Source: Cannabis sativa (taxonomy: Eukaryota; Streptophyta; Magnoliopsida; Rosales; Cannabaceae). From it: a stretch of DNA of 64,000 bases. Where the stretch lies: the NCBI RefSeq assembly GCF_029168945.1, contig NC_083603.1:21762001-21826000 (forward strand), in the 5' to 3' direction. Positions within the stretch are counted from its first letter, which is position 1. The number at the start of each line of letters is the position of its first letter. Made by a program: the position numbers and the translations under genes. The notes beneath the pieces are model-generated. The model searched no databases. It was not told the origin of the DNA and saw only the letters and a list, made by a program, of their open reading frames with translations. Below, one piece after another: positions 1-12,690 of this stretch.

Positions 1-933
1 TAGAACTTAGATTTGCACTCTCAGACTTATATAGAGCATATTGTATGTTCCACGATATCAATATGATATCTCATTTAACCATTGTTATAATCTTATTGTG
101 ATTTAAAGATCCTCTATATAGATGATCTACATCGAGATGGGATTTCTTTACCGTTCTCACCCCTCAATGTATTTTGTCCCTTAAAACACTTAGCTACCTG
201 TAAATGGTGTTTAGTGATCTAATAATTAGTCAGTTAAACAAGAGCTCATCCATTTACTTCTATTTGCCAAGCTCGAAGGGAATCATCACTTGACTTCTAT
301 ACACCGGTAGAAGCTATAGATTCCATATTTATGTTCAGCACTCCCACTCAATCATACTATCATGTTCCCAAAATATACGTATCACCCTGACCTAAAAGTA
401 GGCTTAACTAATAAATCAAAGAACATGAATAGCACTCCTGAGTTGAGCCCAAGCATATCACGATTTAGATTCTTTTAATCTTAAGATCAACTACTGATAT
501 TGGCTTGGAAAGATATGTATAACGGTAAGTTTGTAATATCTTAATTTAGTTGCAATATCGGTCCAGTCCAATGTATACTCCATACATTCGAAACTAGTAT
601 ACTTTACTAATGTCCTGGAAAGAACATAACACTTACTCCAAGTGTAAGTACACATCATCGCTGATTATCACATTAGTGTAAACCTAATAACACTGATGAA
701 ACAGGGACCAAATCTTTTGATTCATATGATCACAATCACATTCCACTGTGTTGACGATACTATAATTGTGAATAAACATATGATCTGGATTTAACTGATT
801 CTGTGTGTAAATGTAATAAACATATTTAAACCATTAGCATGTAGAATTCATGCAAACATCAATCACTTCAAATTTCTTATATTGATAACTAATCAGATTG
901 TAAAGAGTTTTATTTAGGACATAAAACCCAACA
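1..933 (-). repeat. Copia LTR, partial (cut by window start)
   Basis: Minus-strand LTR of the main copia family. Its right end, read on the minus strand, starts TGTTGGGTTTTATG and follows the 43168 LTR subtype (CTCTTTACAATCTG after the start), with GTCC where other copies have GCCC. It abuts LINE sequence at 934, so it belongs to an element that entered the LINE; the rest lies left of the window and the target duplication cannot be checked. Confidence 0.9.
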
Positions 934-2224
934 CCCGAACCTCTCCATCACAGTCTTTAGAAACCCCCACTCAAGACGATCATAAGCCTTGTTCATGTCA
1001 GTTTTTATTGCCAACAAGCCGCCTTTCCCTTTCTTCTTCTTAATAACATTCACAATCTCCTAAGTAAGGATAGATGACTCCGCAACCCATCTTCCAGGAA
1101 GGACATCCGATTGTATGGGGGCAAGGATGTGGTCAAGAACCACTCTCAAACGTTGGGCAATGACACAGGCAATAACTTTGTACACGAAATTACACAAAGC
1201 AATAGGCTGAAATCGATCAATACATTTGGATTAACCCCCTTGGGTATGAGGCAAATGAAAGAGTGATTAAGCCCAGGCTCCAAATCTTTTGAGGTAAAAA
1301 ACCGTTGGATGCATTAGACCACATCGTCCCCAACCAAACTCCAGCACTTTTGATAAAAGCACCCCAAAAAGCCATCGGGACCCCACTCTTTGAGAGGGTG
1401 CATTTGAAAAACATGAGAATAAATCTCTTCCTTGTCAAGCACAACCGTAAGTAAACTATTCGCAGTAGGAGATGGATGGATTAATCAAAGTATCCAGACC
1501 CTCATAAGAGACAACACCGTCTAGAGTAGAACAGATTAATGAAGTAGTCATCAAGGATGGCTCCAATCTCCCTCTCATTCTAACAAAGAAAGCCATTAGA
1601 GTTCTTAAGATTCCAAATGTGATTCCTCTTCCTTCTCACCATGGTGGAGGCGTGAAAGAACGAAGAGTTCCTGTCACCTCATAAGAGCCACAGCTCCCTC
1701 GACCGTTGTTTCCACATAGACTCCTTTCGGTTCTAGATTTCACCCAGTCTTTAATTTGTAAAATAGTTGCCTCGGCCAGCTCATTAACATCATGAACTTC
1801 TTTGGATTGAAGAGTTTGGAGCTCAAGTTCTAACTCCTTAATTCGATTGTCACACTCCCCATAAAGATTTTTACTCCACCAACGGAGCGCATGCTGTGTA
1901 TAATTGATTATTTTCCCCAAACACCACGGTTCCTCAGACAAAGCACTTCGTGTCCAAGCTTCTTTGATAACATCCCAGCTAGAAGAGTCATCGAACCAAG
2001 CCTCAAAAAATCAAAAAGGACGAAAGCCTTTTGATTTAAACACAACAAAATCAAATAAAATCGGGCCATGATTAGAGAAAGTTATCAGGAAATTATGAAC
2101 TCCCCCCGAGGAACAATCAGCCAGCTAGTTAGTGTCCACAATAACCCGATCCAACCTCTCCTTAACCAAGTGGCCATTACTACGTTTGTTTAGCCAAGTA
2201 TACTTGCAACCTCTAAAACCCAAG
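934..2224 (-). pseudogene. LINE ORF2 fragment: endonuclease tail, linker, start of reverse transcriptase
   Basis: Continuation of the L1-like LINE that starts at 35601. Reading leftward, the end of the endonuclease is recognised by WGIDLGFRGCKYTWLN followed by KERLDR in an ORF covering 2125-2358, in a different frame from the upstream endonuclease, so there is a frameshift near 2250. A linker ORF follows (1636-1941). The reverse transcriptase fingers lie near 1217-1444 (KSGVPMAFWG in place of the usual KAPGPDG-type motif). Beyond 1215 the translation shows a PIALCNFVYK motif and then KTDMNKAYDRLEW near 960-1000, the LINE RT palm. The copia LTR at 933 cuts the gene there. Several frameshifts and stops make it a dead fragment. 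Confidence 0.85.
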
Positions 2225-3157
2225 TCAATTCCCCAAGTGGATAGAAGAAACTTTTGAAGAGTGAAACCATCCCGATACAAAAAAAACACACTCACCCGAC
2301 TTGTCCTCCTTAGAGAGAAGAACATTAAGATCTCCCATAAGTGCCCAAGAACCATCAAGAGAATTAATAATATCTACCAAATGATCCCAAAAGGCCCTTT
2401 TACAGTCATTATAGGGTGTTCTATAAATAGCCACCAAATACCATGTTTTCGAGATAGCATAGTCTTTGACAGTACACACAAAACAAGATTCGAGAGTTTC
2501 AGTAACCACAATATCCACACCTTTATTCCAAAGAAGGCATATACCCCCCACACGCCTAGTAGAAGGAATATAGTAACTATTCTCAAAATGTAAAGACTTA
2601 CAGATATTACTCATCTGACTCACCCCTATCTTAGTTTCCATCAAAAATAAACAATCCAACTTCAACTTCCAAACCCAAGCCTTTAGAGTTTGGATTGCCG
2701 TCGGTCTAGCAACATCCATTTGAAAATTTTGATCAACTATAACTTCAACAAGTAGATTCCCAAACTCAGAAGAAGAAATAGTGGAGTTGGTACCTGAATC
2801 TGTGTTGCCATTGTCGTAATTAGCCTTCACAGTAACAGTCTTGCTTTTGTCATTAGCCGACTTCCTGCTCCTCAACTTCCTGGAACCAAATGACTCCTTC
2901 TTGGGGGATTCCTTCCCAAAAGAGAAGGGAGCAATCTCGCTCTTGCCCAACGAAGGGGCCAACACCTTAGAATTAGGTGAAGAGAGGGAATGATCGTGCA
3001 CCAGAGTAACAATGGGAGAAACACTCCTAGTAGCCTTTCTCTTTTTCGTCTTAGATCCCGAAGTAGAAGGTAGCACCTTCGTATGAAACCATTTCACACC
3101 AGAGTCAATAGGGCCCTCTCCCTCAGTCAACAAAGGCCTACTTAACTTATTAGTGAT
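2225..3157 (-). pseudogene. LINE ORF1 tail joined in frame to APE-type endonuclease
   Basis: An uninterrupted frame of about 300 codons. The first third is basic and serine-rich (KKRKATRS, KLRSRKSANDK) and is the tail of ORF1; it continues in frame the ORF1 piece at 34493-35601 once the E1 insertion is discounted. The rest is an L1-type endonuclease: LDCLFLMETK is the conserved glutamate motif and LMGDLNVLLSKEDKSG the GDxN motif. The N-terminal WNxRGL motif expected just before is reduced to MDVARP, so one active-site asparagine is missing. The frame is lost near 2250. Whether ORF1 and ORF2 were originally fused or joined by a deletion cannot be decided here. Confidence 0.85.
3153..3157. repeat. 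Target-site duplication of E1, left copy (GTGAT)
   Basis: GTGAT directly precedes the TGTTGGG start of E1 and recurs at 34488-34492 directly after its CCAACA end. Removing E1 and one copy restores an unbroken LINE reading frame, which confirms the pair. Confidence 0.95.
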
Positions 3158-4784
3158 TGTTGGGTTTTATGCCCTAAATAAAACTCATTTCAATATAATC
3201 AGATTTACTTATTAGTATAGATCAGAAATAACATTTAATGTTGCATGGTTCACATGATTTATTTCATGATTATATGTACATAATGTATGAATTCATCTGA
3301 AACCCTTTTCACATAATTGATCCTGTTTATTGTGCTGTCAACACATTGGAAAGTAAACATGACTATGTGAATAAAGTTTCCTAGATTTATCGGACATAGG
3401 GTTTTACTGATATGATAATCTACAACAGAGTTTACTTGCATTTGGAGAAATGCTATGTTCTTTCTAGAGCATTGGTTAAAGTAAAGCTCAGGTTGGGTGC
3501 ATGGAGTATGCATTGGAAGGGACCGATATTGAACTTTGACTTAGATTTATTAAACTTACCGTAATATCTATTCAAGTCAATATCGCCTAGTTGATCCTAG
3601 ATCAAATGATCTTAATCCTGTTATGATTAGGCTCAATCTCAGGAGGCTATTCGTGTTCTTTGATTTGTTAGTTAAGCCTACTATTGGGTCAGGGTGATAC
3701 GTACATTTTGGGAACACGGTAGTGCAATTGAGTGGGAGCGCTAACATAAACATGGAATCTATAGCTTCTATTTGGCGAATAGTAAGTAAAGGATGATCTC
3801 CTTAGAGCTTGACCAAACGAAAATAAATGGTGGAGATCCCATTTCACATAAGCTGAAATATCATTTATATGGGGTTTAAGTGTTTTAAGGATTAAATACA
3901 TTGTAGGGTGTAACGGTAATCTAATCCCTTTACAGTGTAGATCATTCATATAGAGGATCATTGATCAAATTAGGATTATAACAATGGATAACTAATGATG
4001 TGTCTATATGGTGGAACATATAGAGCATTCTATATACTGAGAGTGCAATTCTAAGTTCTATGCGTGGATTCAACGAAGAATTAATAAGTCAGTGAATTTA
4101 GGTTATAAATTCTTGATCTGCTTATTGGAAGCTCGGTTATATAGACCCATGGTCCCCGCACTAGTTGAGATAATATTGCTTGTAAGACTCATATAATTGG
4201 TTTTGATTAATCAATTATAATTCTCAAATTAGACTATGTCTATTTGTGAATTTTTTCACTAAGTAAGGGCAAAATTGTAAAGAAAGAGTTTTAGGGGCAT
4301 ATTTGTTAATTATGATACTTTGTATGGTTCAATTAATAAATATGATAAATGACAATATTATTTAATAATTATTTATAGTTATTAAATAGTTAGAATTGGC
4401 ATTTAAATGGTTGAATTAGAAAGTTGGCGTTTTTGAGAAAATCAGATGCAGAAAAGATAAAACTGCAAAATTGCAAAAAGTGAGGCCCAAATCCACATGT
4501 ATAGGGCCGGCCACCTTTGTAGGGTTTTCCCTCTGATATTTTCATTATTTTAAATGCCAAATAATTCAAACCTAACCCTAGTGGAATGCTATAAATAGAT
4601 AGTGAAGGCTTCAGGAAAATAACACACTTTCTTCTCACTTTTCATTCAGAAAAAACTGAGCCTTTCTCTCTTCTTATCTTTGGCCGACCCTTTCTCTTTC
4701 TTCTTCCTCTTCAATTGCAAAAATTACTTAGTGTTAGAGTAGTGCCCACACACAGCAAGTGATACCTCAATCATAGTGAGGAAG
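3158..4784 (+). repeat. E1 5' LTR, first part
   Basis: Begins TGTTGGGTTTTATGCCC. Carries the palindrome GGCCGGCC at 4505-4512 and a TATA box at 4590. Interrupted after GTGAGGAAG by E2; the last five bases (4780-4784, GGAAG) are the target duplication, repeated at 24900-24904. Confidence 0.95.
4590..4597 (+). promoter_or_regulatory. TATA box of E1 5' LTR
   Basis: TATAAATA inside CTATAAATAGATAG. The same box in the same context occurs in the other family LTRs, 70-90 bp downstream of GGCCGGCC. Transcription would start about 30 bp further on; E2 now separates this promoter from the E1 body. Confidence 0.75.
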
Positions 4785-6659
4785 TGTTGGAATTATTTTA
4801 CATGGATCTTAGATCTACTCACAAGTATGTTTATTAACATCCTAAATAAGAACTTTCTAAAACGATAAATTAAACACATATAAAGTTTAAGAAACCTTAC
4901 ATTGGGTGCAGCGAAATAATATGACTCCTTCCGTTCAGATATCTAGCCCTTGATTCCTTTCTGTAGCAGAATCAATATCTGAACCTGGATCTCTTTCTCT
5001 GAATCTTTGATGCTGAAACTCCTTTGCTGATGATCTTTCTTCACGATCTTCCTCACTATGATTGAGGTATCACTTGATGTGTGTGGGCACTACTCATACA
5101 CTAAGGATTTCGAAATTATCAAGAGGGAAGAGAAAGAAGAAGTGGCAGCTAAAGATAGGGAGAGAGAAAGCTCAGGTTTTCTGAATCAGAAGAAGTGTTT
5201 TTCCTGAAGCCTTCACTATCTATTTATAGCATTCCACTAGGGTTAGATTTGAATTATATGTCATTAAAATAATGAAAAAATCAACTTAAAATACACACAT
5301 AGGTGGCCGGCCATACCTTTAATGGATTGGGCCTTGCTTTTTGCAATTTTGCAATTTTAACACCTTTTGTATCTGATTTTCTCAAAAATGCCAATTTCTT
5401 AATTCAACCATTTAAATGCCAATTCTAACTATTTAATAACTATAAATAATTATTAAATCATATTGTCATTTATCATATTTATTAATTGAACCATACAAAG
5501 TATCATAATTAACAAATATGCCCCTATAAACTCTTTCTTTACAATTTCGCCCTTACTTAGTGAAAAATTCACAAATAGACATAGTCTAATTTGAGAATTA
5601 TAATTGATTAATCAAAACAAATTACATGAGTCTTACAAGCAATATTATCTCAACTAGTGGGGGGACCATGGGTCTATATAACCGAGCTTCCAATAAGTAG
5701 ATCAAGAATTTAGCACTAAAATTCACTAACTTATAAATTCTTCGTTGAATCCACGCATAGAACTTAGAATTGCACTCTCAGTATATAGAGCTCTATATGT
5801 TCCACCATATAGACACATCATTAGTTATCCATTGTTATAATCCTAACGTGATCAATTATCCTCTATATGAATGATCTACACAGTAAAGGGATTAAATTAC
5901 CGTAACACCCTACTATGTATTTTATCCTTAAAACACTTGACCCCGTATAAATGATATTTCAGCTTATGTGAAATAAGATCTCCACCATTTATTTTCGTTT
6001 GGTCAAGCTCGAAGGAGATCATCCTTTGCTTACTATTCGCCAGATAGAAGCTATAGATTCTATGTTTATGCTAGCGCTCCCACTCAATTGCACTACTGTG
6101 TTTCCAAAATGTACGTATCACCCTGACCTAAAAGTAGGCTTAACTAACAAATCAAAGAACACGAATAGCCTTTCAAGATTGAGCCTAATCATAACAGGAT
6201 TAAGATCATTTGATCTAGGATCAACTTGGCGATATTGACTTGAATAGATTCTACGGTAAGTTTAATTAAATCTAAGTCAAAGTTCAATATCGGTCCCTTC
6301 CGATGCATACTCCATGCATCCAACCTGAGCTTTACTTTAACCAATGTTCTGGAAAGAACATAGTATTTCTCCAAATACAAGTAAACTCTTGTTGTAGATT
6401 ATCATATCAGTAAAACCCTGTGTCTGATAAATCTAGGAAACTTTATTCACATAGTCATGTTTACTTTCTAATGTGTTGACGACACAATAAACAGGATCAA
6501 GTATGTGAAAAGGGTTTCAGATGAATTTATACATTATGTACATATAATCATGAAATAAATCATGTGAACCATGCAACATTAAATGTTATTTCTGATCTAT
6601 ATTAATAAGTAAATCTGATTATATTGAAATGAGTTTTATTTAGGGCATAAAACCCAACA
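4785..6659 (-). repeat. E2 3' LTR
   Basis: 1875 bp against 1882 bp for the partner at 23018-24899. TATA box (read as TATTTATA) at 5221-5228 and GGCCGGCC at 5305-5312. Differences from the partner include a gap near 4967-4972, where the other copy reads GCATTA before TCAATATCTG. Confidence 0.95.
5221..5228 (-). promoter_or_regulatory. TATA box of E2 3' LTR
   Basis: Reverse complement of TATAAATA. The partner in the E2 5' LTR is at 23459-23466, which would be the one driving E2 transcription. Confidence 0.7.
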
Positions 6660-6676
6660 AACTCCCACTTGCACTA
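6660..6676 (-). other. Polypurine tract of E2
   Basis: On the minus strand it reads GTGCAAGTGGGAGTT directly before the 3' LTR. The same tract precedes the 3' LTRs of E1, E3, E4 and E5. It would prime plus-strand DNA synthesis. Confidence 0.85.
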
Positions 6677-9150
6677 ATATAAAACAAAAAAGTGCGTTTC
6701 AAATAATCTCAACACCTTGATATACAAATAAAGTGTAGTAGTAGTAAACTCCTCGTAATAGGATCTGAAAGGTTGAATTAACCACAACCTTTTCTCCACT
6801 ATTACTCTTCCTTTAATCACAAAATCATTGATAATGTGAAATTCCTCTCTATATGTCTACTCTCTTTGGATACTGGATTCTATATCTTTGGCAACTACTT
6901 TTGGTTAATCAGGAAATTAACACTAGTAGTTTAAGGCAATTTGGAATGATGCCAAAAATGTATAGAACTTTCCTCAGACTGAATAAGTACCTTTCCTGCA
7001 GCTTTAACATTCAGTCTCTCTCTGGTAGACCTAGAGACTTCAGATAGGTTTTTACACTTCTCCAAAATCACTATTCCACCTCCAGAGTAAGCACCATCTT
7101 ATCAGAAAGATTTACTAGCACATAGGCAAATTTCGAAATCTGATGTGGTGTAGTCTAAGAGTTTTAAACATACCCTTATAGACTAACATATAGTTCCTCT
7201 TCTTTATCTTAAGATTTACTTGATTGTCTTCCAATGTTCTTCTCCTGGATTAATCTGATACCTACTCATTACTCCCACTCAACAGCAGGTGTCTGGTCTA
7301 AGGCATACAAAAGCATATCTAAGACCTCTCACTGTTGATATAAGAAATTCTTTCATGGCTTTATCTTTTCTGGAATAGTTGAGACTTTTCCTTAGATAAA
7401 TAAAATCTATAACTAAGAAGTTGTGAAGCTTCTATAGATTGCCATTAGAAAGAAAATGCTTCAGCATCTTACTAAAGTAAGTTGCTTGCATTAGAGTAAG
7501 TAATTACCAGGTATACCACAAGCCATAGGTTTAGATAAACTCAAACCTATAATTTTAGGAACAGGAAGTTTGTTAAGTCCATTGAATGGACTTATAAACG
7601 AAAATTTCCTTTTATGTCATTGTAATAGAAAACTTTAGGTTATTCCATGTGAATGGATTAAACCATAGTTCTATTGGCTTTCTTCTTAGTTTCTTATCTT
7701 GACAATCCATTACTTGTTTAAACTCACAATGGATTTTAATCACTAGTGTCTTCCAAGTCATAAGAAGGTGAGTTCCTAGAAACTCTCCCACTACGACAAG
7801 GCACCGTGAATTATGTCTAAGAAAACTAAATGGTATTGATCTCTTCGGTTGTGACAAGACAACAGAGGCAGTGGGATCATCATATGTTATATAGAACACT
7901 TTTGGAATCAAGAAAAATATCTCCTTTATTTGCTACTTGTTTTTCAGACTTAGTCATTTTCTTAGAAAAGTAGTATTTGTTTGAACAAACACTTTCTTAT
8001 CTATTGACAATGGGATGGTCCACCCCTAATCACTTAGAATAGCTAACAAACCATGGTTAACAGTTCTAGCTTTTCTTAAGATTTTGATTAGGTCATCCCT
8101 GAGTCTAGTAATGATTTACATTAAGTATACAACCATTACATCATTCTGAAATTGTATTACCATAGAAGGCTCTAGGCAATGATTAGTAACTAATCATCAA
8201 CATGCAACTCGTAATTTCTGGGGAGGTAAGTTTGGATATAATTCAAAAATCAATTTAATGATCTTTGAATGCATATCTACTAACTATTTCTCCACCCCTA
8301 TTAGTTCGCAAGATCTCTAACCACTTACCTTAATGGTTTTAACCATTGCTAGAAATTAATGAAATTTTTCAAACATTTCAAATTTCTTTGCTAAAAGGTA
8401 TAATCTAGAGTTATTGTTTTAAGAATACAACGAAAAACTCATATCCACCCCTGAATGTACATCCATCTGCGAATGAGATGAACTACTTTCAGTGGATATA
8501 GGCATATTAACTCTTTGCAGAGATTGATCTTGTCAAATCCACTATGAACAAGATACAAATGCCATAGATTAAAAAAAATATGGTAGTGTCTATGATGACA
8601 TAGGTTTAGTTACATCAAAGAGTTCTTAGAATAGTGCAAGTGGATCTTGGTCACAGAATACCTAACTCATATTCCATACAGTTTGAATCCATTAATAGAA
8701 GATGGATATTAAACACGTGAGAAAGTGTAACTGTAATGTATTCTGGAATTAGAAATATAAGAAAATTTCTGTTTGGATTCTAAAATTAAAGTCAAAGACT
8801 TAAATTCAACCAAATATAATGAGTAATTCTTTCTTGGACCACCACTACTATTTAAACTCTAAGTCAGATTTTCCCATACAAGTAGGAGATTTCTAAGATT
8901 GAGGATTTATATCAATTGGGAATAGAATTTCGGGATTATAATCATATGCGTCATTTAATTTCTTAAGAGAAAATATAGAATGACATGAAATGATTTATAG
9001 ACCATTCATCCAATGATATATTATTGAGCTAATTCGAAATGAATAAGCTAAGAGGAATTAGGATAATTTCGTTTAAAATAAGAATCCAACGATGCTTCGA
9101 TTAGCGAAAGACAAAGTAATCTTATTTATGTAATCTTCTTGTTTCATATT
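6677..9150 (-). pseudogene. E2 decayed copia pol (integrase to RNase H)
   Basis: No long ORF, but pieces of copia pol appear in order on the minus strand. A pre-integrase LWHLYL-type motif lies near 8521-8570. The integrase-RT junction survives in an ORF at 7612-7911 (DDPTASVVLSQPKRSIPFSF). The RT/RNase H CLRPDTCC-stop-VGVMSRYQ region is near 7260-7320, with the shared TGA at 7279-7281. An RNase H GG-V-W remnant lies near 7080-7110. Frameshifts and stops are everywhere. The remnants align with those of E3, E1 and E4 with only scattered differences, so the decay predates the copies. Confidence 0.75.
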
Positions 9151-10228
9151 GTAAAAATACTAGTCTAAGGTGTCATCAATTGATGAACAGTTAGATGTCG
9201 CATATACAATACTTATCTTTCGAGATCTTACACTATTATGTATGTCTAATGGTGAAAATCCATTAGGGATTTAGCTCATTAGAAAAACAAACATGTTAGA
9301 CCAACAATGAAGATTCGAAATTAAACTACAACTTAATAACGGAAAATAACATGGTTCAATATAAATTCATACACAATTCAGAAATTATAAACATATAGCA
9401 AGTAGGAATGACTAGTGAAAATACTAAAACATACAATCCTAAATAATTTCCAAGGTTTTCAACAAACTGATACAGTGTCCCGGTAGGCGAGAGTCAAAGC
9501 ATCATTTATTGAATAGAGTTGTCAGCTCATCTAAAATAGAAACCATTCTAGCAACCTTTTATTCGATCAAAATAAGAATCCAACGTTGTCCCGGTAGGCG
9601 AGAGTCAAGGTTATTCTCATTTTATGAGCTTCCACTATTGTTTCATGTTTCATAAGTTTATCTCTAAGTAGTCACCGTAGGGGAGAGTCTAATAGAGACG
9701 AAAACTTACAAAACACTTATCAAATGAAATCTTACGGTGTTAAATGCGTTCAACGAATAACCATCCATAAGGGGACGAAGTCTAGCGTCTCGAGGTTATA
9801 TTGAAAACATTTAACTTTTGTAAGACCAACAATGGAGATCGAATATCTTAATAATAATCAAGCTCATTATTTAAAGTGTGTTGTATTTTCTTTGATTCTC
9901 TTTATTTAATCTATTTATTTTAAATATATATTTATTTAATTAAAATTTCCAATTTAGAATGAAAAATTCCAAATGTCAATTTTAATTTAATATTTATAAA
10001 TTTTACTTAGCTGGATATGAAAATAACATGAATTATATCCATCTTAGTAATAATTTCCAATAAATATTTAGAAAAATATTCAATTTAAGTTGTTACAAAA
10101 TAAATATAAATTAATTTACAGCTCAAATTTAATTTTTCTATAAATATATATTGCATTTCGAAAAATTAAAGTATATAAGAATACAATTTTCGAAAAATGC
10201 ATATTAAAATAAAAAATAAATCCTGGAA
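9151..10228 (-). other. E2 leader part with stem-loops, then AT-rich tail
   Basis: Minus-strand counterpart of the stem-loop region upstream of gag in E5. It holds TCCCG-GTAGG-CGAGA twice (9478-9492 and 9589-9603, minus-strand loop CCTAC) and a CTAAT-type hairpin around 9257-9275. From 9900 the sequence is AT-rich with no ORF. It ends at the E3 insertion (target duplication AAATT at 10229-10233). Confidence 0.7.
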
Positions 10229-10233
10229 AAATT

Positions 10234-12155
10234 TGTTGGGTTTTATGCCCTAAATAAAACTCATTTCATATAATCAGATTTACTTATTAATAAAGATCAG
10301 AAATAACATTTTATGTTGCATGGTTCACATGATTTATTTCATGATTATAGGTATATAATGTATGAATTCTTTTTAAGTCCAGAACATATGGGTTGGTTAA
10401 AGATTATAGTGTTGTCAGCACAGTGGAATATAATCTTTATTATATGTTCAAAAGTAGATTCCCTGATTTGTCAGAACACTGGATTTAGACTGACATGGTA
10501 TAATCAGCGATAGGTATTCTTACACCGTGGAAAAGTGTTATGTCCTTTCCAGGACATTGGCAAAGTTTACCAGTATCGGATGCATGGAGTATGCATTGGA
10601 ATGGACCGATATTGAACTTTGAATTAGATTTTGAAACTTACCGTAAACATCTATTCAATTCAATATCATAAGTTGATCCTAGATCACATGATCGAAATCC
10701 TGATATGGTTAGGCTCAATTTCAAGAGTATTATTCGTGTTCTTTGATTTGTTAGTTAAGAGTAATCTTTAGTCTGGGCAATACGTACATTTTGGGAACAC
10801 GGTAGTGCAATTGAGTGGGGGAGCGCTAACATAAATATGGAATCTATAGCTTCTATTTGGCAAATAGAAGTAAAGGATGATTTCCTTCGAGCTTAACCAA
10901 ACGAAGATAAATGGTGGAGATCTCATTTCACTTAGGTGAAATATCATTTATACAGGGTTAAGTGTTTTAAGGATAAAATACATTGTAGGGTGTTACGGTA
11001 ATTTAATCCGTGCAGGTGTAAATCATCTATATAGAGGATCATTGATCACATTAGGGTTATAACAATGGATAACTAATGACGTGTCTATATCGTGGAACAT
11101 ATAGAGCGTTTCTATATGACTGAGAGTGCAATTCCAAGTTCTAAGTGTGGATTCAATGAGGAATTAATAAGTTAGGGAATTTACTTGGTAAATTCGGTTC
11201 GACTTATTGGAAGCTCGGTTATATAGACCCATGGTCCCCATACTAGTTGAGGCCATACTGCTTGTAAGACTCAGTTAATTGATTTTAATTAATCAATTAT
11301 AATTCTAAAAGTTAGACTATGTCTACTTTATGAATTCTCACAGTTTAAGGATGAAATCGTAAAGAAAAGGGTTTCTAGGTTTAATTATTAATTAAGAGAC
11401 TTTGTATGTCTAATTAATAATTATTTTAAATGACAATATTATTTAATAATCTATTTTAGTTATTAAATAATTAGTTTTGGCATTTAAATGATTAGAATTG
11501 GAAAAATAGCATTTTTGAGAAATTGAAATAAAATTGAGGAAACTGCAAAGTCCAAGTGAGGCCCATATTCCCTCTATGGCCGAAGCACTCCCTTTGTGTT
11601 TCCCAATTATTATTTTATTTTTTAATTGCCATGTAATTGCTAATCAAAGCCTAGCTATGATAGGAAAGTGGTGGATCACACTAAATAAGGCAGTTAATCA
11701 AATACACAGTAATTAAGGAAACTGTTTTATTTGGAAAGTTGTGCTCTCCCTTTTCCCTATATAAAGGAACCTTGCTCTCTTCTCTTACACATCTTTAAAT
11801 GAATGATGAGCCACGAAATTCAAGAGAGAAAATGAGAGAAATTTCGAAATCCTTGTGAGATGAGTAGTGCCCACACACATCAAGTGGTATCTCAATCATA
11901 GTATGGAAGACTATGGAATTTTTGCATCAAAGAAGGAGAAAAGAAGATCCAAGTTCAGATCTTGGTGATGCTCTGCTACAGAAAGGAATCAAGGGCTAGA
12001 GATCTAAACGGAAGGAGTCATATTATTCCGCTGCACCCACTGTAAGGTTTTCTAACTTTATATGTGTTTATTTTCATTGTTTTAGAATTCATATTAGGTT
12101 GTTAATCCAACATACTTGTTAGTAAATCTAGATCCTGGTAAAATAATTTCCAACA
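10234..12155 (+). repeat. E3 5' LTR
   Basis: Starts TGTTGGG and ends TTTCCAACA. The GGCCGGCC palindrome of its relatives is absent (GGCCGAAG at that place) and the TATA box is of a different type (TATATAAA, 11758-11765), so E3 represents a promoter variant of the family. Confidence 0.97.
11758..11765 (+). promoter_or_regulatory. TATA box of E3 5' LTR
   Basis: CCCTATATAAAGG, a strong plant-like TATA context. The copy in the 3' LTR is at 19879-19886. Confidence 0.8.
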
Positions 12156-12157
12156 AC

Positions 12158-12170
12158 TGGTATCAGAGCC
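12158..12170 (+). other. E3 primer-binding site (initiator tRNA-Met)
   Basis: TGGTATCAGAGCC, two bases after the LTR end, complementary to the 3' end of plant initiator tRNA-Met. E1, E2, E5 and E6 read TGGCCTCAGAGCC instead; E3 is the only copia copy here with the perfect match. Confidence 0.95.
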
Positions 12171-12420
12171 ATGGTAATGATTTACTTTCATGTAATATGA
12201 ATTAAAACGATGATTGTTATGTTCTGTGTTGATTTGGATGGTTTCATGTTGGTTCATGTGTTGTTTGATGAATGTTGATGTTGTACAATTTCGTTTTCCA
12301 TGAAAAATATTTTTTCAATTTTTGAAAATATTTTATTTGGATTCCTTGTGAAAAATTAAGCAATTTTGTTTTTTACGGAACTCGATTCCGATAAAAATTG
12401 AGAAAGTTATGAATTTTGGA

Positions 12421-12690
12421 AAATCGGGATTTCAGGTATGCAAGGGTGCTCAATCGTGAGCACCAGGCACTCGGATCAGCCCCCCATGCGCGCGCGTGTG
12501 ACGAGCCTCACGCCCGTGTGCACCCTGCAGCTGACCGAGGCTTCTCGGTCGAAGTCCCTGCAAGCGCCGAGTTTTCTCGGCGTCACCACCTGCTCCGCGC
12601 GCGTATAGGGTGTCATGCAGCCTATTTTGGCTCCAGGTGCAGCCTTGCTGCCAGCTTTCCCAAAAGTTGCGATTTTTGGGATTTTTTCCC
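12421..12690 (+). other. GC-rich hairpin island in E3 leader
   Basis: About 250 nt of GC-rich DNA in an AT-rich leader, with CGCGCGCG runs and two 7-bp hairpins: GACCGAG-GCTT-CTCGGTC at 12533-12550 and CGCCGAG-TTTT-CTCGGCG at 12565-12582. It sits between flanks conserved in the other elements, but its content is specific to E3. Overlapping short ORFs here are by-products of the low stop density. Confidence 0.75.

Noticed and set aside
5999..6238. 79-codon ORF starting MVKLEGDHPLLTIRQ, repeated in several LTRs
   Set aside because: It lies within the LTR, recurs because LTRs recur, is broken in some copies and resembles no known protein.
10313..10513. 66-codon ORF starting MLHGSHDLFHDYRYI, found in several LTRs
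   Set aside because: Same reasoning: LTR sequence, open by chance and carried along by copying.
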